Assembly (NCBI GenBank): GCA_907163375.1
Contig: CAJQUW010015427.1
Span: 62,001 to 126,000 of the forward strand
Length of the DNA stretch: 64,000 nucleotides
Direction: 5' to 3'
Source of the DNA: Prostheceraeus crozeri
Taxonomy: Eukaryota; Platyhelminthes; Polycladida; Euryleptidae
Made by a program: the position numbers and the translations under genes. Every line of letters begins with the position of its first letter. Positions within the stretch are counted from its first letter, which is position 1. This document shows, in pieces, positions 20,573 through 31,577 of the stretch. The notes below the pieces were generated by a model, which saw only the letters and a list, made by a program, of their open reading frames with translations, ran no database searches and was not told the DNA's origin.

Positions 20573-21948
20573 GAGAAAGCCACATCTAGAACAGGAGTAA
20601 TGTCAAACTGCAAATTTTCTCAATTCAATAAATATTTTGGAGAATGTGTTCAATATTATAGTCCTGCCAATCGTCATTTAAATCCTAGAGGAATTGAAAC
20701 GTTTCATAATTATGTTTATTACAATTATTTTCACGAAGGTTCAACAATTGGACACTATTGTTTAATTAATAAATCTCATAAATTAAAAGCTATTAGAGAA
20801 ATTGAAAATAATTTCAAATCCATATATAAAACAGTTACTGATGAAAATCTAACAACGCGTCCATATAAAATAATAACAAAGAAAAAAATTGACTATAGTT
20901 CAACATATATTTGGGATCTCGAAACTTTTACTGATCCTAACTGTTCAACAGCTCATCCTATTCCTTATGCTGTAGGAACTATTAATTTTAATAAATTTAT
21001 ATGTTGTTTACCGAAACAAAGATTGAAAGAATTAGAAACACGTTTGTTAAGTGATATGATTAAAATTAAACGATCAAAAGATGAAGATGAAATTAAAAAA
21101 CTTAAAAAACAGATTAATGAGTATAATAATTTAAATGAATTAGAATTTAATAAACTTCAAAATTGAGTGAAAATATTTACGAGAACTGAGGATGATGAAT
21201 GTCCGATCGGGGGAAACCCAGAGGACGTATGTCCGATCCATCAATTTTTTAAAACTCTTGGAAAATTTAATTATTCGAAAGTAACTTTAATAGCTCACAA
21301 TTCATCAGGTTTTGATTCCTATTTTCCGATAAAAGCTAATTTTAAATTATCTAAACCGCCTCTTAAAACTTCAAGAGGAATATTAACTGCTTCATTACAA
21401 AATCCCTATACAACTGAATGTGTATTCAAAAACATTCAAAAATCTTTTAGATTTAAAAACAATATGAAAAACATTCACCTCCAAGTAAATTAGCACTTTA
21501 AACTATTATAATGAAATGTAGTTATCAACATGTAAAAACAAGTCTTTCTATATGGTGTGAGAATTTTAAAATTCCTATGAATGTGTGTAAATTAAATTAT
21601 GAAATTGGAGACATAACACATGAAAATTATAAAGAAAAAGAAAATGAATGGAGACCATATTTAGTTAACGATATTCTTTCTTTAGCTTTTTGTATCTACA
21701 AATATAATAATGTTATGCGAGATTTAGTTGGTGAAGATATAAATACTAATTTGACATCCTCTGCTTTAACATTTAACGGTTGGATGAAAAGCGTACAAAA
21801 TGACAATATAAATATTCATTCTCATATAGATTTATGGGCTAGAAATTATATTAGAAAATCTGTTAAAGGTGGAAGAGTTTCAGCAAATATAAGAAAATAC
21901 ATATCGCCATTTTGTAGCATCTTGTTACCAATATTAAAACAGTATTTA

Positions 21949-22020
21949 CCTGGTCGCTACGCTGGGGGGGGGGGGGGGCTTTGTCCCTGGTCGCTACGCT
22001 GGGGGGACTTTGTCCCTTGG
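21949..22020. repeat. Poly-G-containing tandem repeat in P1 PolB
   Basis: Two copies of a unit CTGGTCGCTACGCTGGGG...CTTTGTCCC, the first with a run of about 16 G. The unit resembles the short palindromic repeats elsewhere in P1 (GGACAAAGTCC at 31567). It is absent from other parts of the polymerase. Confidence 0.7.
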
Positions 22021-22932
22021 AAGTAATTTAATAGATTTAATGAAACAGTATCGAGATTTAGGAGATAAAACTGAAATTTGTAAGAAAATTGTAAATCAAA
22101 TACTTGAACAAAAAAATGAATTTCTAATGGCTTTTGATGCAACATCTTTATATACATCAGCTATGTATGATGAAAATTCAGAATATCCTAAAGCTGAATC
22201 AGCTAGAAAATTTCGTCAAGAAGATGAACGAGAAATAGTATATAAATTTGATACTCAAACATTCAGACCTAAAACTGGAATATTTACAGTTGTGTTTCAA
22301 TAATATGTCAATCAATATGTCCCAATGATATGTTTTTCCAACCAGTTCCCATAAAAGATAAAGTTAAAAATCAAAATAATAATTCTCATGTAAAAGTAAT
22401 CAGGTTTAGAAATGGTATATGTTATGATGTATTAACTTCTGTAGACATACAAGAAATTGTTAGATGTGGGGGAAAAATCTTACATTTTACTGATGGTATA
22501 ATTTATGAAAATAATTATCAAGTTCCACCATTTCGAAATTATATTGAAAAACTTTTTAATTTGAGAAAAAGATATAAAACAGAAGGAAATACTGTAGGTG
22601 ATGAGTTAATTAAATTATTGATGAATTCACTATATGGCAAAACTGTGCAAAAAGATATAACCACTAAATATCATTTATGGAATGAGAATAAATTGAGAAA
22701 AAATTTCACTCAAGAAGTAAAAGATTATGAAAAAGTAAATGATGAACAATATTAAGCGAAAGTAGAAATGGAAGGTGATGAATTTCTTAAAACTAATATT
22801 GTAAAAGATGGGAAGACGTCATTCATGCCATCACGCTTAGGTTCTTTCATTCTTTCTCACTCTAGAAGAATCATGAATAACTTTATTTTAGAAATTAATG
22901 GTTTCAACGAAAAATACATTCATTATACAGAT

Positions 22933-23985
22933 TCAGTAACAGCTGACACGCCTGTAATATTGAGAAAGAATAATTTATTATTTATTTATGGAATAGATAG
23001 TATTGTAAACAACTATGAAATTAATCCGTTTGAAATTAATGGTGTTTTGAAAGAAATTTTATTAGCTGATAATTTAGAAATTTATACTCATAATGGAAGG
23101 AGTAAAGTAAAAAAAATTGTTAGACATCTTACAAATAAACGTATTTATCGAATAAGAACAAAAATGGGAATAGTAGATGTTACTGAAGATCATTCATTGT
23201 TAGATGAAACAGGTAATGAAATAAAGCCACAAGAACTAAATATAGGAACAAATTTACTACATAATAAATTATTTTTACACGACAATACAATCACATTGAA
23301 ACAAATTGTAAGTGATATTTATGTTAATGATCCACCTAATTTAAGATGTAAGCAAGCATTTATAGAAGGGTTCTTTTTAGGAGATGGCTCTGCTGGAATC
23401 TATAATCATGAATCAGGAGTCAGATATTGTTGTGCTTTATATAACGAAGACCTTAATCTCTTAATTAAATTAAAAACATATATTAATGAAGTCTATAACA
23501 GTGATTGTAAAATATATGATACGATGAGATCATCTAGGGTATACAAACTTAATTTTCAAAATCCAAAACAATATGCCACATACTTTAGTGAAAATTATTA
23601 TAATCATTTTAAAGAAAAACGTGTTCCTTGGTATGTTCTAAATGCTGAATATAATATTAGATTTTTGTTCTTTGTTGGATTTTATGCAGCAGATGGGAGC
23701 AAGAAATCTTTTTTTACAAGTAAATATGCAATTATTCGTTTTACACAGAAAACTAAGGAAACCTTTAGTGGTTTATACAATTTGGCATCATCTCTAGGTA
23801 TTAATTTGGTAGTAAGCGAAAGACAAGATAAACCACTGTGTTTTACTGCGTGTCAAGTTAAAAATGATATCACCAAAGATGTCACCACTGTAAGATACTT
23901 AACTAATAAACCACAATATGTTTATGATATTGAAACAGAAGATGCCACATTTAATTGTGGTTTTCCATTAATTGTAAAAAAACAC
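22933..23985 (+). other. Intein with LAGLIDADG homing endonuclease in PolB motif C
   Basis: It starts SVTADTPVILRKN right after YTD, the usual intein block A with Ser1 and a T-x-x-D/TP pattern. Block B is TKMGIVDVTEDHSLLD (T-x-x-H-like). Two LAGLIDADG motifs follow, FIEGFFLGDGSAG and FLFFVGFYAADGSKK, about 110 residues apart. Block F KPQYVYDIETEDATFNCG (Y-D-x-E-T) precedes the C-terminal segment, and the host sequence resumes TDSIYISNE. The insertion site, inside the YxDTDS active-site motif, is a classic intein position in family-B polymerases of archaea and large DNA viruses. About 350 residues. Part of a fossil element. Confidence 0.88.
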
Positions 23986-24470
23986 TGATTCAATATACAT
24001 TTCTAATGAGCTCTTCAATAAATTAGATGCTGCTGGATATGTTGGTGGGGAATTGTGTCAAGGAAAAACTGATTATGGAAATTGTGGAATTATATGTGCA
24101 ATGTTTATTGCTCCTAAAATAAAATATTGTATTACTGTAGATGAACAAGGAAGACTTAGTGAAAAGAAAACATTCAAAGGATATTCACAAGATAAAGTAA
24201 GAGTAGAAGATTATATAAAATTATATAAACATTATCGACTACAGTTAATAAACCATGGAAAAGATCTTTAGAAACTGGAATTAGTATTCCTGATAAAAAT
24301 AATAATATTGAAGAAAAAAAATTTTCTGGTCAAATAAATATTCTTAAACGTCAAGCACCTGATGAAAATGAAATTATGTTACCTTATAACGGAGAAGATA
24401 TTCAAGCTGAAATATTTCAAACAATCGTCAGTGAGAGTAATTTAAGTGACGATGATGACACGTGGGAATA

Positions 24471-24660
24471 ATAATTTTTTTATTACATCCAAAAACTTAT
24501 CACAACCAAAAATATAATTAATTAATTATAGAACTCACAGCGTTTATATGAAGGTTTTTATCTTCAAATTGTTTGTTTGTTTTGCGCCAGCTAATGTAGA
24601 TTTGGCATCAGATATTATTGGTGTTGTTTTTTTTTTCGAGGCATTTCTTTCATCATCAAT
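24471..24660. other. Spacer after P1 PolB
   Basis: AT-rich intergenic sequence between the convergent polymerase and repeat-protein genes. No feature seen beyond homopolymer T tracts. Confidence 0.5.
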
Positions 24661-25617
24661 TCAAGATTTTAAACATTTTAATGTATCATTATTTGTTAAT
24701 CTGTTAGGTATTGCTATACTAAATGTTGTAATTGTTGAATATTTGACATAGATTGAATTTCTTGAACAGATTGAATATTTGACATAGATTGAATATTTGA
24801 TATAGATTGAATTTCTTGAATAGGTTGAATATTTGACATAGATTGAATATTTGACATAGATTGAATTTCTTGAATAGGCTGCATATTTGACATAGATTGA
24901 ATATTTGACATAGATTGAATATTTGACATAGATTGAATTTCTTGAATAGGCTGCATATTTGACATAGATTGAATATTTGACATAGATTGAATATTTGACA
25001 TAGATTGAGTATTTGACATAGATTGAATATTTGATATAGATTGAATATTTGACATAGATTGAATATTTGACATAGATTGAATATTTGACATAGATTGAAT
25101 TTCTTGAATAGGTTGAATATTTGACATAGATTGAATTTCTTGAATAGGCTGCATATTTGACATAGATTGAATATTTGTCATAGATTGAATATTTGACATA
25201 GATTGAATTTCTTGAATAGGCTGAGTTTCTTGAATAGGCTGCATATTTTGTTGAGATTGGTCTATAAGTTGGCGGCCCTGTTGTATCGATGTTGTTCGAT
25301 GATATTGTTGATTGCTCAATAATTTGTTCGTCCCGTTCTTGTGATAAGGTTCTATTTAAAGAAAATATTACTGTCCGCCGTTGTTCAATTAAGTTTAATA
25401 TTTTCTTATCAATTGTATAATTGATGTGCGAGTCTCCGATATATTCAAAAATTCTTCTCATATCCAAGTGTAAGAATATTTTACTTCGTGCTTGCAGATG
25501 TATGATTTCCCTTGTTAACTTCTGAATTCTTCTCCGCTTTGTCTCCAATCGAACAGATCTTTCAGTAGATCCAACCATTGTGACGATAAAATTTAAACTA
25601 AGATTGTAATGCGTCAC
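24661..25617 (-). CDS. P1 hexapeptide-repeat protein, unidentified
   Basis: The unique N-terminal region starts MVGSTERSVRLETKRRRIQK (an ATG at 25578 is plausible) and continues LTREIIHLQARSKIF and NLIEQRRTVIFSLNRTLSQE. It is basic and helical and ends in a Thr/Pro-rich link. The remainder is an 18-bp tandem repeat read as SIYVKY or AYSRN-type units. A second minus-strand frame (24714-25319, MSNQQYHRTTSIQQG) is also open and reads the same DNA as SMSNIQ/PIQEIQ units. Because 18 is a multiple of three, all repeat frames stay open and the true frame is uncertain. Absent from P2. Confidence 0.45.
   Translation of the reverse strand: MTHYNLSLNFIVTMVGSTERSVRLETKRRRIQKLTREIIHLQARSKIFLHLDMRRIFEYIGDSHINYTIDKKILNLIEQRRTVIFSLNRTLSQERDEQIIEQSTISSNNIDTTGPPTYRPISTKYAAYSRNSAYSRNSIYVKYSIYDKYSIYVKYAAYSRNSIYVKYSTYSRNSIYVKYSIYVKYSIYVKYSIYIKYSIYVKYSIYVKYSIYVKYSIYVKYAAYSRNSIYVKYSIYVKYSIYVKYAAYSRNSIYVKYSIYVKYSTYSRNSIYIKYSIYVKYSICSRNSIYVKYSTITTFSIAIPNRLTNNDTLKCLKS
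24735..25245. repeat. 18-bp tandem minisatellite
   Basis: About 27 units of two alternating 18-mers, GAATATTTGACATAGATT and GAATTTCTTGAATAGGYT. Unit length keeps the overlying frames open. Confidence 0.9.
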
Positions 25618-26142
25618 GTTTAATGAATTGTGTGTGTGTTTAAATAGTAAGTGAAAATTATGAATGGTGATCTAAGCAAAGCGGCATTGTAGGTGAATGA
25701 AGTTTGCTTGACAACATACGGGTATGACATGACGGGTATGATTAAATGTACTTGAATGACAATGGGGAAATTGCACCCCATTGTAAATCATTTCATCGAC
25801 CAAAATGCGAGCCAGATCGGAAACCAAAACCAGAAAAGTTCTGGTTTTGGTTCGACAGTCGGTCTCGACTATCGATACTGAGATATTGTATTGAATGATT
25901 GCTATAACAACAGAATATTCCCTCAAAGCAGAGAATGAATTAATAGATTGCTTTTATGTTATTAACGCTATGTTATGAATGTACAACCCGTATGATCGCC
26001 TCAAACAATCATGTGGTTTGAGAAATGTGGTAACAGATTTTGCTATTGTCTTAATACAGATAAAACAAACAATATCCTCTTAATGGGAGTTCATAAAAAT
26101 AAAATGGAATATTGTTAAACAAGACATTTTATTTCATTTAAA
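25618..26142. other. P1 intergenic spacer upstream of the protease
   Basis: Divergent spacer between the minus-strand repeat protein and the plus-strand protease. A 12-bp CCAGAAAAGTTCTGG inverted repeat lies near 25830. The short minus-strand frame at 25672-25926 has no recognisable content. Confidence 0.45.
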
Positions 26143-26631
26143 ATGAGCAACATTAGAGACTTCTTAAAACAATACGGCAAACAAACAACTAAAAATTTTT
26201 AACTAAAGAAAATTGCTAATCATTTGGGAATAAAGAATTTTCACACATTGATGAGAGACGAATTACAATTGATTAAAGATGTGCGTAGCACTAACTCTGC
26301 TAATAAACCGATTCCTTTGAATTTCATAACAAATCTTCATACGTCAGATCAAAAAGGTGTACATTGGTCAGCGGGACAAAGAAATAAAAATGGAGATAAT
26401 TACTATTTTGACCGCCCAGAGGCTGAGAACTATTGGTTCGACTCTTATGGACTTCCACCTACAAACGAAGTCAAAAAATTACTTGGCAATGGAACTTATA
26501 ATACATTTCAAATTCAAAAACCGGGAACTACTTATTGCGGTCAATTATGTCTTTATGTTTTATTTAAATTACAAAAAGGAGTACCATTTCTAGATATTAT
26601 GTTAGAATTGAATGATAATAATGATAATTAA
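26143..26631 (+). pseudogene. P1 adenovirus-type cysteine protease
   Basis: About 160 residues. NLHTSDQKGVHWSAG carries the catalytic histidine. YYFDRPEAENYWFDSYGLPP gives the acidic residue and the D-S-x-G-x-P block. The nucleophile block TTYCGQLCLYVLFKL contains the Cys with the Q-x-C spacing of adenain and Polinton PRO. The enzyme would mature capsid proteins. Its stop codon overlaps that of the convergent lipase-integrase gene. Counterpart at about 49622-50151. Broken. Confidence 0.85.
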
Positions 26632-28816
26632 AAATCAGTTCGCTGTAATTCATTTTGATAAAATCGGCCTGTGATGTCTTCATCATCTAAATCTTTAATT
26701 TCATAAGTAATCGGATAAGTTTGATTTATTTTAGAAACTTCAAATATTTCTTTAGTCCAATAGCTAACAAAGCCTTTTTCAAATTTATTAATATCACAAA
26801 ATCGTGTTTAGGTAGTTGAAAAAGAAATAGTTAATTAGCCATAAATAAATAAATTATTACCGCAAAGAAAACCTCTTAATACCAACCCAAATTACGAGCA
26901 TCTTGATATTAAAAAACTTATTAGTAATTCACAAGACTGGAATTGTCTGCTTACCTGACAAGGGTCTGAAGTCCTAATGACTTGACAATTCAAGCAGAAT
27001 CGTTAATAAACGTTATTATGTAATTGTGACTAGAGGGATAATTCGAGGCGCTATCCTAAACCTTAATCTAAACATCGTGATGACACTTAAGCCTTTCCCA
27101 TCTGGACCCTATCAGCGTCACGTAACGTTTATCTATATATAATCATAACAAAACGGAGATTAAACTGAACATGTGAAACATCTGTAATTGTTTCAAATAA
27201 CTTAGTTTTAAGTTAGACGTTAAACCCATAGATGAACATTAAATTTATTAAAGATTACAAATGAATAAAATATGATAAAAATAAAATAAAATCATATGAA
27301 AATTAAATTCAAGAAATAAAATGATGAACTCTTAAATGAAATAAATATTAAAACGAAGCGTTAAAGAAGGAGTATAAATGAAAGAAACATTTTTTTGTGA
27401 CTTTTAAGAATTATAATAGTTTTTTTGGAATGTTTTTGAAAGAATTTAAGTCCTTAAAAGGACTTATTATCCATTCCCCGTGGGTATCTGAGGTCATCAG
27501 CAGGTGACTCGGACAGAATTCGCGTTTCGGCCCCTCAAACTGAACGCTCAAACACATCCGAGCGGGACCCTATTCTTATACTTAAATATTCTAACCCTAT
27601 CTCCAATTTTAAATTTCGGCTTACGTTTCTGTAAATTCGGATTACTCTCGTTCGAATAATTATTTTCGAAAATTTTCTTTCGTATTAAATCAGGGTCGTC
27701 AGAAGCATTCTTTGGGGTTTCTTCAATACCTGAATGAACTTTATTATTGTACTGCTCTACAATTCCTGGTAATATCTTCAACCATTTCTGATTTCTTTTC
27801 TCAGTAAATTTCTTGAATAATTTATTTTTTAACGTCCGATTGAATCTTTCTATCACTACGGCCTTCCCTGCATTTTCAGTTGAATAAACAGTTTCAAATC
27901 GTGGCTAAACGTTTCGGTTATAAAATTCCGACCCTTTATCAACAAACAATTTCCTTGGCTTTCTCTTACTTTCTTTAAAGATTTCTTCAAACGCATATTT
28001 AACTGATAGACCACTTTTATTTTTTAAAGGCTTTACCCAAGCGTATCGTGTACATAAATCTATAACGGTCAATGCGTACTTAAACCCTCCTTCATTCGGC
28101 ATATGAATAAGATCAGCACTCCAAATATCATCTTTATTAAATACTTTTACTTTCAATAAATATTTAGGCCTTCTGTATTCTTTATGAATTTCAGACGCGT
28201 AGGTTCGAGTGTTGCTCTCAGACAACTTTGCTGTCGTTTCATTTGCTGACGGATCAATACCCTGACCGAGCAATATTTTAGCTTGTAAAGCTTTCTTAAC
28301 AAACATTCTTTCAATTTTTTCTCTAAATGTAGGATTTTGAATACTATCTAATTCTTGAATCATCTTCTAATCAGCTACATGTCGAGAACTTAGGTCATGA
28401 TTTCGATAAGCTAAATCATGTCTATAAGCGGCGGCGTCTACTCTATTTATTGGTTCTTCACCTGGTTTTGGATTATTACTCTCATCTAGTCTTATATCTA
28501 ATCGAGTTCCTGGACCGGTATATGAATGACCAGGAAGATGTTTTTCTTTCGAATATTTACTCCAAATAAAGCCAGGAAAGTTTTCTAATGTTTTTTGTAT
28601 ATCACCTCCAGTGTGCAGCCGACCGCTGTGCTGGCAATTTGAGGTTTTATGTACTTTTGAGAGATAATCCATTAGATCTAGATTTGAAATTTTTAATTTA
28701 ATTAAATTTTCGGAATTTGTAGAATTTATTTTTAAAGATAAAAAAAATTTTAAAGATAAAATAAATGTTTTACCTAATACAACCAAAGCTTCTGAGGCTT
28801 TAGCCGATCGGACCAA
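26628..28816 (-). pseudogene. P1 phospholipase A2-rve integrase
   Basis: The N-terminal part has a parvovirus-type phospholipase A2: HLPGHSYTGPGTRLDIRL (Ca-binding Y-x-GPG loop) then VDAAAYRHDLAYRNHD (catalytic HD-x-x-Y). It runs into an integrase with DIWSADLIHMP (first Asp), LFVDKGSEFYNRNV (second Asp) and VIERFNRTLKNK (Glu), then an SH3-like tail KPKFKIGDRVRIFKYKN. The P2 copy has the same two domains in one frame. The lipase would breach membranes at entry and the integrase would insert the element. A 781-bp foreign insert lies in the C-terminal part. Broken. Confidence 0.85.
26790..27570. mobile_element. 781-bp insert in the P1 integrase
   Basis: Interrupts sequence that is continuous in P2. 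TATT stands at both edges (26786-26789 and 27571-27574) as a 4-bp target duplication. AT-rich, no ORF. Internal inverted words (GAATTGTCTGCTTACCTGAC and TGACTTGACAATTCAAGCAG at about 26940-26996) form a hairpin. Family not recognised. Confidence 0.7.
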
Positions 28817-28918
28817 AGGTCCTCAGGTTATTAACCTATCGGAGCGAAGCTCCTCTGACTTTAGCCGATCACTTTTGTTCAGATGCTTTAGCCTATCGGA
28901 CCAAAGGTTCTGAGGTTA
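28817..28918. repeat. Palindromic repeats between P1 lipase-integrase and hydrophobic protein
   Basis: Units CGGACCAAAGGTCC (28808), CGGAGCGAAGCTCC (28840) and CGGACCAAAGGTTC (28897) alternate with CTTTAGCC(G/T)ATC spacers. Each forms a small hairpin. A denser array of the same units is at 29460-29595. Confidence 0.7.
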
Positions 28919-29401
28919 TTACCGAATCATACTAGGACTTAGATATATTCCGGAACCATCTTTTGTTCCTTTAATTTCAATTAAATCATCAACATTGTGG
29001 AGAATATTTTTAAGAACTCGTTTTCCTTCATCAACTAAATTTAATTTACTAATAAAATTATCTACTATTCCTTCTCCCCTAGCAACTTTCTCTAACTCTC
29101 TATTATGACGTTTTTGTTCTTCTAATGCTGCCTTCTGTGATTTATTTTTATTTACTGCTTGGACAATACCAGCTGTCCCACCTGCAACACTTCCCGCAGC
29201 TGCTATACCTCCTATTATTAGTGGAATTAATGGGAGAATCCCGCCATTCTTTTCTTCTTGTAATTGAATATTCTCTATCATTGGTTTACTTATGTAATAC
29301 TTTTTTTTATTAATCGTAATAGTTTTAGGGGTATTTTTGTCAACAATATTACGTAATTTTAATTCAACAGTTCTATTATTATTACTTTTCGCTTGCGACA
29401 T
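28919..29401 (-). CDS. P1 small hydrophobic virion-type protein
   Basis: 160 codons, start MSQAKSNNNRTVELKLRN. A beta-like N-terminal part (NTPKTITINKKKYYIS) leads to a long apolar, Gly/Ala-rich segment GGILPLIPLIIGGIAAAGSV AGGTAG at residues about 52-80. A charged helix (KAALEEQKRHNRELEKVARG) and a short C-terminal tail follow. The layout resembles membrane-active minor virion proteins of adenovirus pVI/pX type, but no sequence motif proves this. It sits between capsid and lipase-integrase genes. The counterpart is at 47775-48260. The frame looks whole. Confidence 0.55.
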   Translation of the reverse strand: MSQAKSNNNRTVELKLRNIVDKNTPKTITINKKKYYISKPMIENIQLQEEKNGGILPLIPLIIGGIAAAGSVAGGTAGIVQAVNKNKSQKAALEEQKRHNRELEKVARGEGIVDNFISKLNLVDEGKRVLKNILHNVDDLIEIKGTKDGSGIYLSPSMIR

Positions 29402-29459
29402 TTTTAATAAAAAAATTTTAAGTTAGGAAAAATTTGAATTAACCAATAGAACTTTGTTC

Positions 29460-29598
29460 AGAGGCTTTAGCCGATCGGACCAAAGGTCATAAGGTTACTA
29501 ACCGATCGGAGCGAAGTTCCTCCGGCTTTAGCCGATCGGACCAAAGGTCCTAAGGTTACTAACCGATCGGAGCGAAGCTCCTCCGGCTTTAGCCTATC
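29460..29598. repeat. Array of CCGATCGG-type palindromic repeats
   Basis: Four alternating units, CCGATCGGACCAAAGGTC and CCGATCGGAGCGAAG(C/T)TCC, each a perfect or near-perfect hairpin, separated by CTTTAG or TTACTAA. They fill the gap between the hydrophobic-protein and capsid genes. P2 has only remnants at the equivalent place. Confidence 0.8.
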
Positions 29599-30922
29599 CT
29601 AGCTATCTTTCCATTAAGAATTTCAATAGAATATTTTACATCTTCTAGCAATAAACCATAAGCCATCAATGAAGTTGTGGAATCTTTTTTTTCAATATTA
29701 ATTGTTACATCACAACCATTTTTAATAATATCTTCTGATTGTGCACTTAAATCGAAACAGAAAATTGGATATAAATGTCTCCAATCTCCAGGAGTTAATT
29801 GTGGTTCAACACCAAATTCTATACAAAGATTTCTATGAGAATCATATCCTTCCATAAATTGATTATTGGTATCATCGAATCTTAATGGATCAATAGGATA
29901 TCGAGTTTCATTTAATGAAACTTGTAAACTTCGAATTGTATTAATATGAAAAAGATTATTGTTCTTATCAAAACTTGGAGAATTATTTCTTTGAAATGTT
30001 AGTAATAAATATCTTGGAGTATTCGAAGTTCTAGTAAAATGCCAGATAAATCTTTGCTCTGAAAAAGTTACTGAACTAGCAGTAGGCTTTAGAAAATTTA
30101 GTGGAACTGGTTTGTTAGTATTTAATCTTTTTGCAATAGCTAATTCGACCTCTAAACTAGGAGTAATATGCTTAATCCACAATTCAAGTCTAACAATTTT
30201 TAAATATGCTTTTTTTCCAGTCTTACCAAAAAAGATTAATTCATTATTTGCTGTACGATCAATTATTAATTTAAATTTTAATTGATATGATATTTTATCA
30301 TAATCTAAATATCCGAATAATGGAGACAATGACCAATTTACTGTCTGTTTACTTTTCTTGTTAAATTCACGTTTTTCTTTATATGCAGTATTGTTTGTTT
30401 TATTTAAATGTTTTGCAATATTTTCTACATCTTTCGCAATTCCTGCTGCATCTGTTCCAGCGTGAGATAAGTCATCAACAATTATACCATCATTAGTATC
30501 AGGAAACCAACCTTCGATTTCATGCTTTTTATTATTTTCACCAATTGTTATGAATCCAAGCATTGTATCAATTACACCTGGAGAATCACTTATTGTTTCT
30601 ATATTTTGAGTTGCAACATCTAAACGCATTTGTGTAAATAATCTTGGAAAAAAATATTCTCTAGTACAATATTATCGGTTTCTGGCAATGGTGTTGTAAA
30701 ATTGGCATCACTATATAAAGAATATTCACTATGTAAAAAGGAATCAGGTAAATATAAATAACTCTGTTGATTATCAACTTCAAAAATTAAATCACCTCCA
30801 GTATTTACTCTACTAGAAGATCCGGGATTCATAGCAATTCTTATACAGTCATTCTTTTTTTGATTATAATTGACGAACGGAGGATCGTCTAATCTAAATT
30901 TATTTTCAAACGAGGAAGACAT
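29589..30922 (-). pseudogene. P1 major capsid protein (hexon-like, double jelly roll)
   Basis: About 445 residues. The N-terminal part has VNTGGDLIFEVDNQQSYLYL and LPDSFLHSEYSL. The middle has KQTVNWSLSPLFGYLD, KAYLKIVRLELWIKHI and QRFIWHFTRTSNTPRYLLL. The C-terminal part has NTIRSLQVSLNETRYPID, LTPGDWRHLYPIFCFDLS and TSLMAYGLLLEDVKYS. The Y-P-I-x-x-FD-S strand and N-x-x-R-YP block are those of Polinton and adintovirus major capsid proteins. Counterpart 46298-47632, nearly identical. Broken. Confidence 0.88.
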
Positions 30923-30988
30923 TTTTATAAAAAATAATTTGACTTTTTGTTTTTCTCACACATAGAAAAAATTTTACTAAATATAATT

Positions 30989-31458
30989 TTAGAATTTTGC
31001 TAGACCAGCTCCGCTGCTCACGCCATTACCTCTTATTTCTTCAATTATTTTTTCATTATTTTTATTTTCATTATGTTTACTATCAGACTCCACAGCTATG
31101 TTAGCAATTTTGTTTTTCGTTTCCTCTGAAAGTTTTTTTAATTTTTTAGTTCTTCAGAATCATTTTTAAGTTTACGAATAGCTTCTAGTTGTTTTAATTC
31201 GTTTTGAGACTTAACAGCATTTGATATGGCACTAGCTGTACTACCTATAGCAGCTGCTCCTTTTGCAGCAGATGTATTCAAATCTTTATTATTTTTAATT
31301 AAGTTAACGATACTTCCAATACCAGAAAATATACCATCTCCTTCCGTGTGAACTGTTTCTCTATTATCATAATGATAAACAGGATTCATACGTGGTTCAT
31401 GAGCAATTCTTTGATTTGAAGCAAAATGTTTAAGATTGTGTTTATAAATTATAGGCAT
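30989..31458 (-). pseudogene. P1 small Ala-rich protein next to the capsid gene
   Basis: Starts MPIIYKHNLKHFASNQRI. A glycine-rich GDGIFSGIGSIVNLIKNN is followed by SAAKGAAAIGSTASAISNAV and a lysine-rich helix; the end reads EIRGNGVS. An N-terminal amphipathic segment plus an Ala/Gly stretch could be a minor core or cementing protein. Counterpart 45705-46190. No named family. Broken. Confidence 0.5.
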
Positions 31459-31577
31459 TTTTTAGGAATAAATTTGACTTTTGGGAAAAATATTTACGAT
31501 TGGTTAGTAACCTGAGGACCTTTGGTCCGATTAAGATTTACGTGCGTCATCGGCTAAAGCCTCTGGACAAAGTCCGA

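Larger units (their letters stand above)
20600..24470 (+). pseudogene. P1 family-B DNA polymerase (protein-primed type) with intein
   Basis: Exo I YIWDLETFTDP near codon 115, Exo II TLIAHNSSGFDSYF, Exo III YLVNDILSL, then Pol A LMAFDATSLYTSAM, Pol B LMNSLYGKT and Pol C, whose YTD and TDS halves are separated by an intein (22933-23985). After the intein come ISNELFNKLDAAGYVGGELCQ and an acidic C-terminus (SDDDDTWE). This is a Polinton-type PolB expected to replicate the linear element using a protein primer. It is on the plus strand and unrelated in detail to the P2 polymerase. A poly-G-bearing tandem repeat (21949-22020) lies within it. Broken, with several breaks. Confidence 0.85.

Noticed and set aside
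24735-25245. CRISPR-like regular repeats
   Set aside because: Units are directly contiguous 18-mers without spacers and lie in an animal-type element; this is a minisatellite.
27470-27545. Possible second hammerhead motif on the minus strand of the 781-bp insert
   Set aside because: A CTGATGA box is present but no GAAA box at the right distance.
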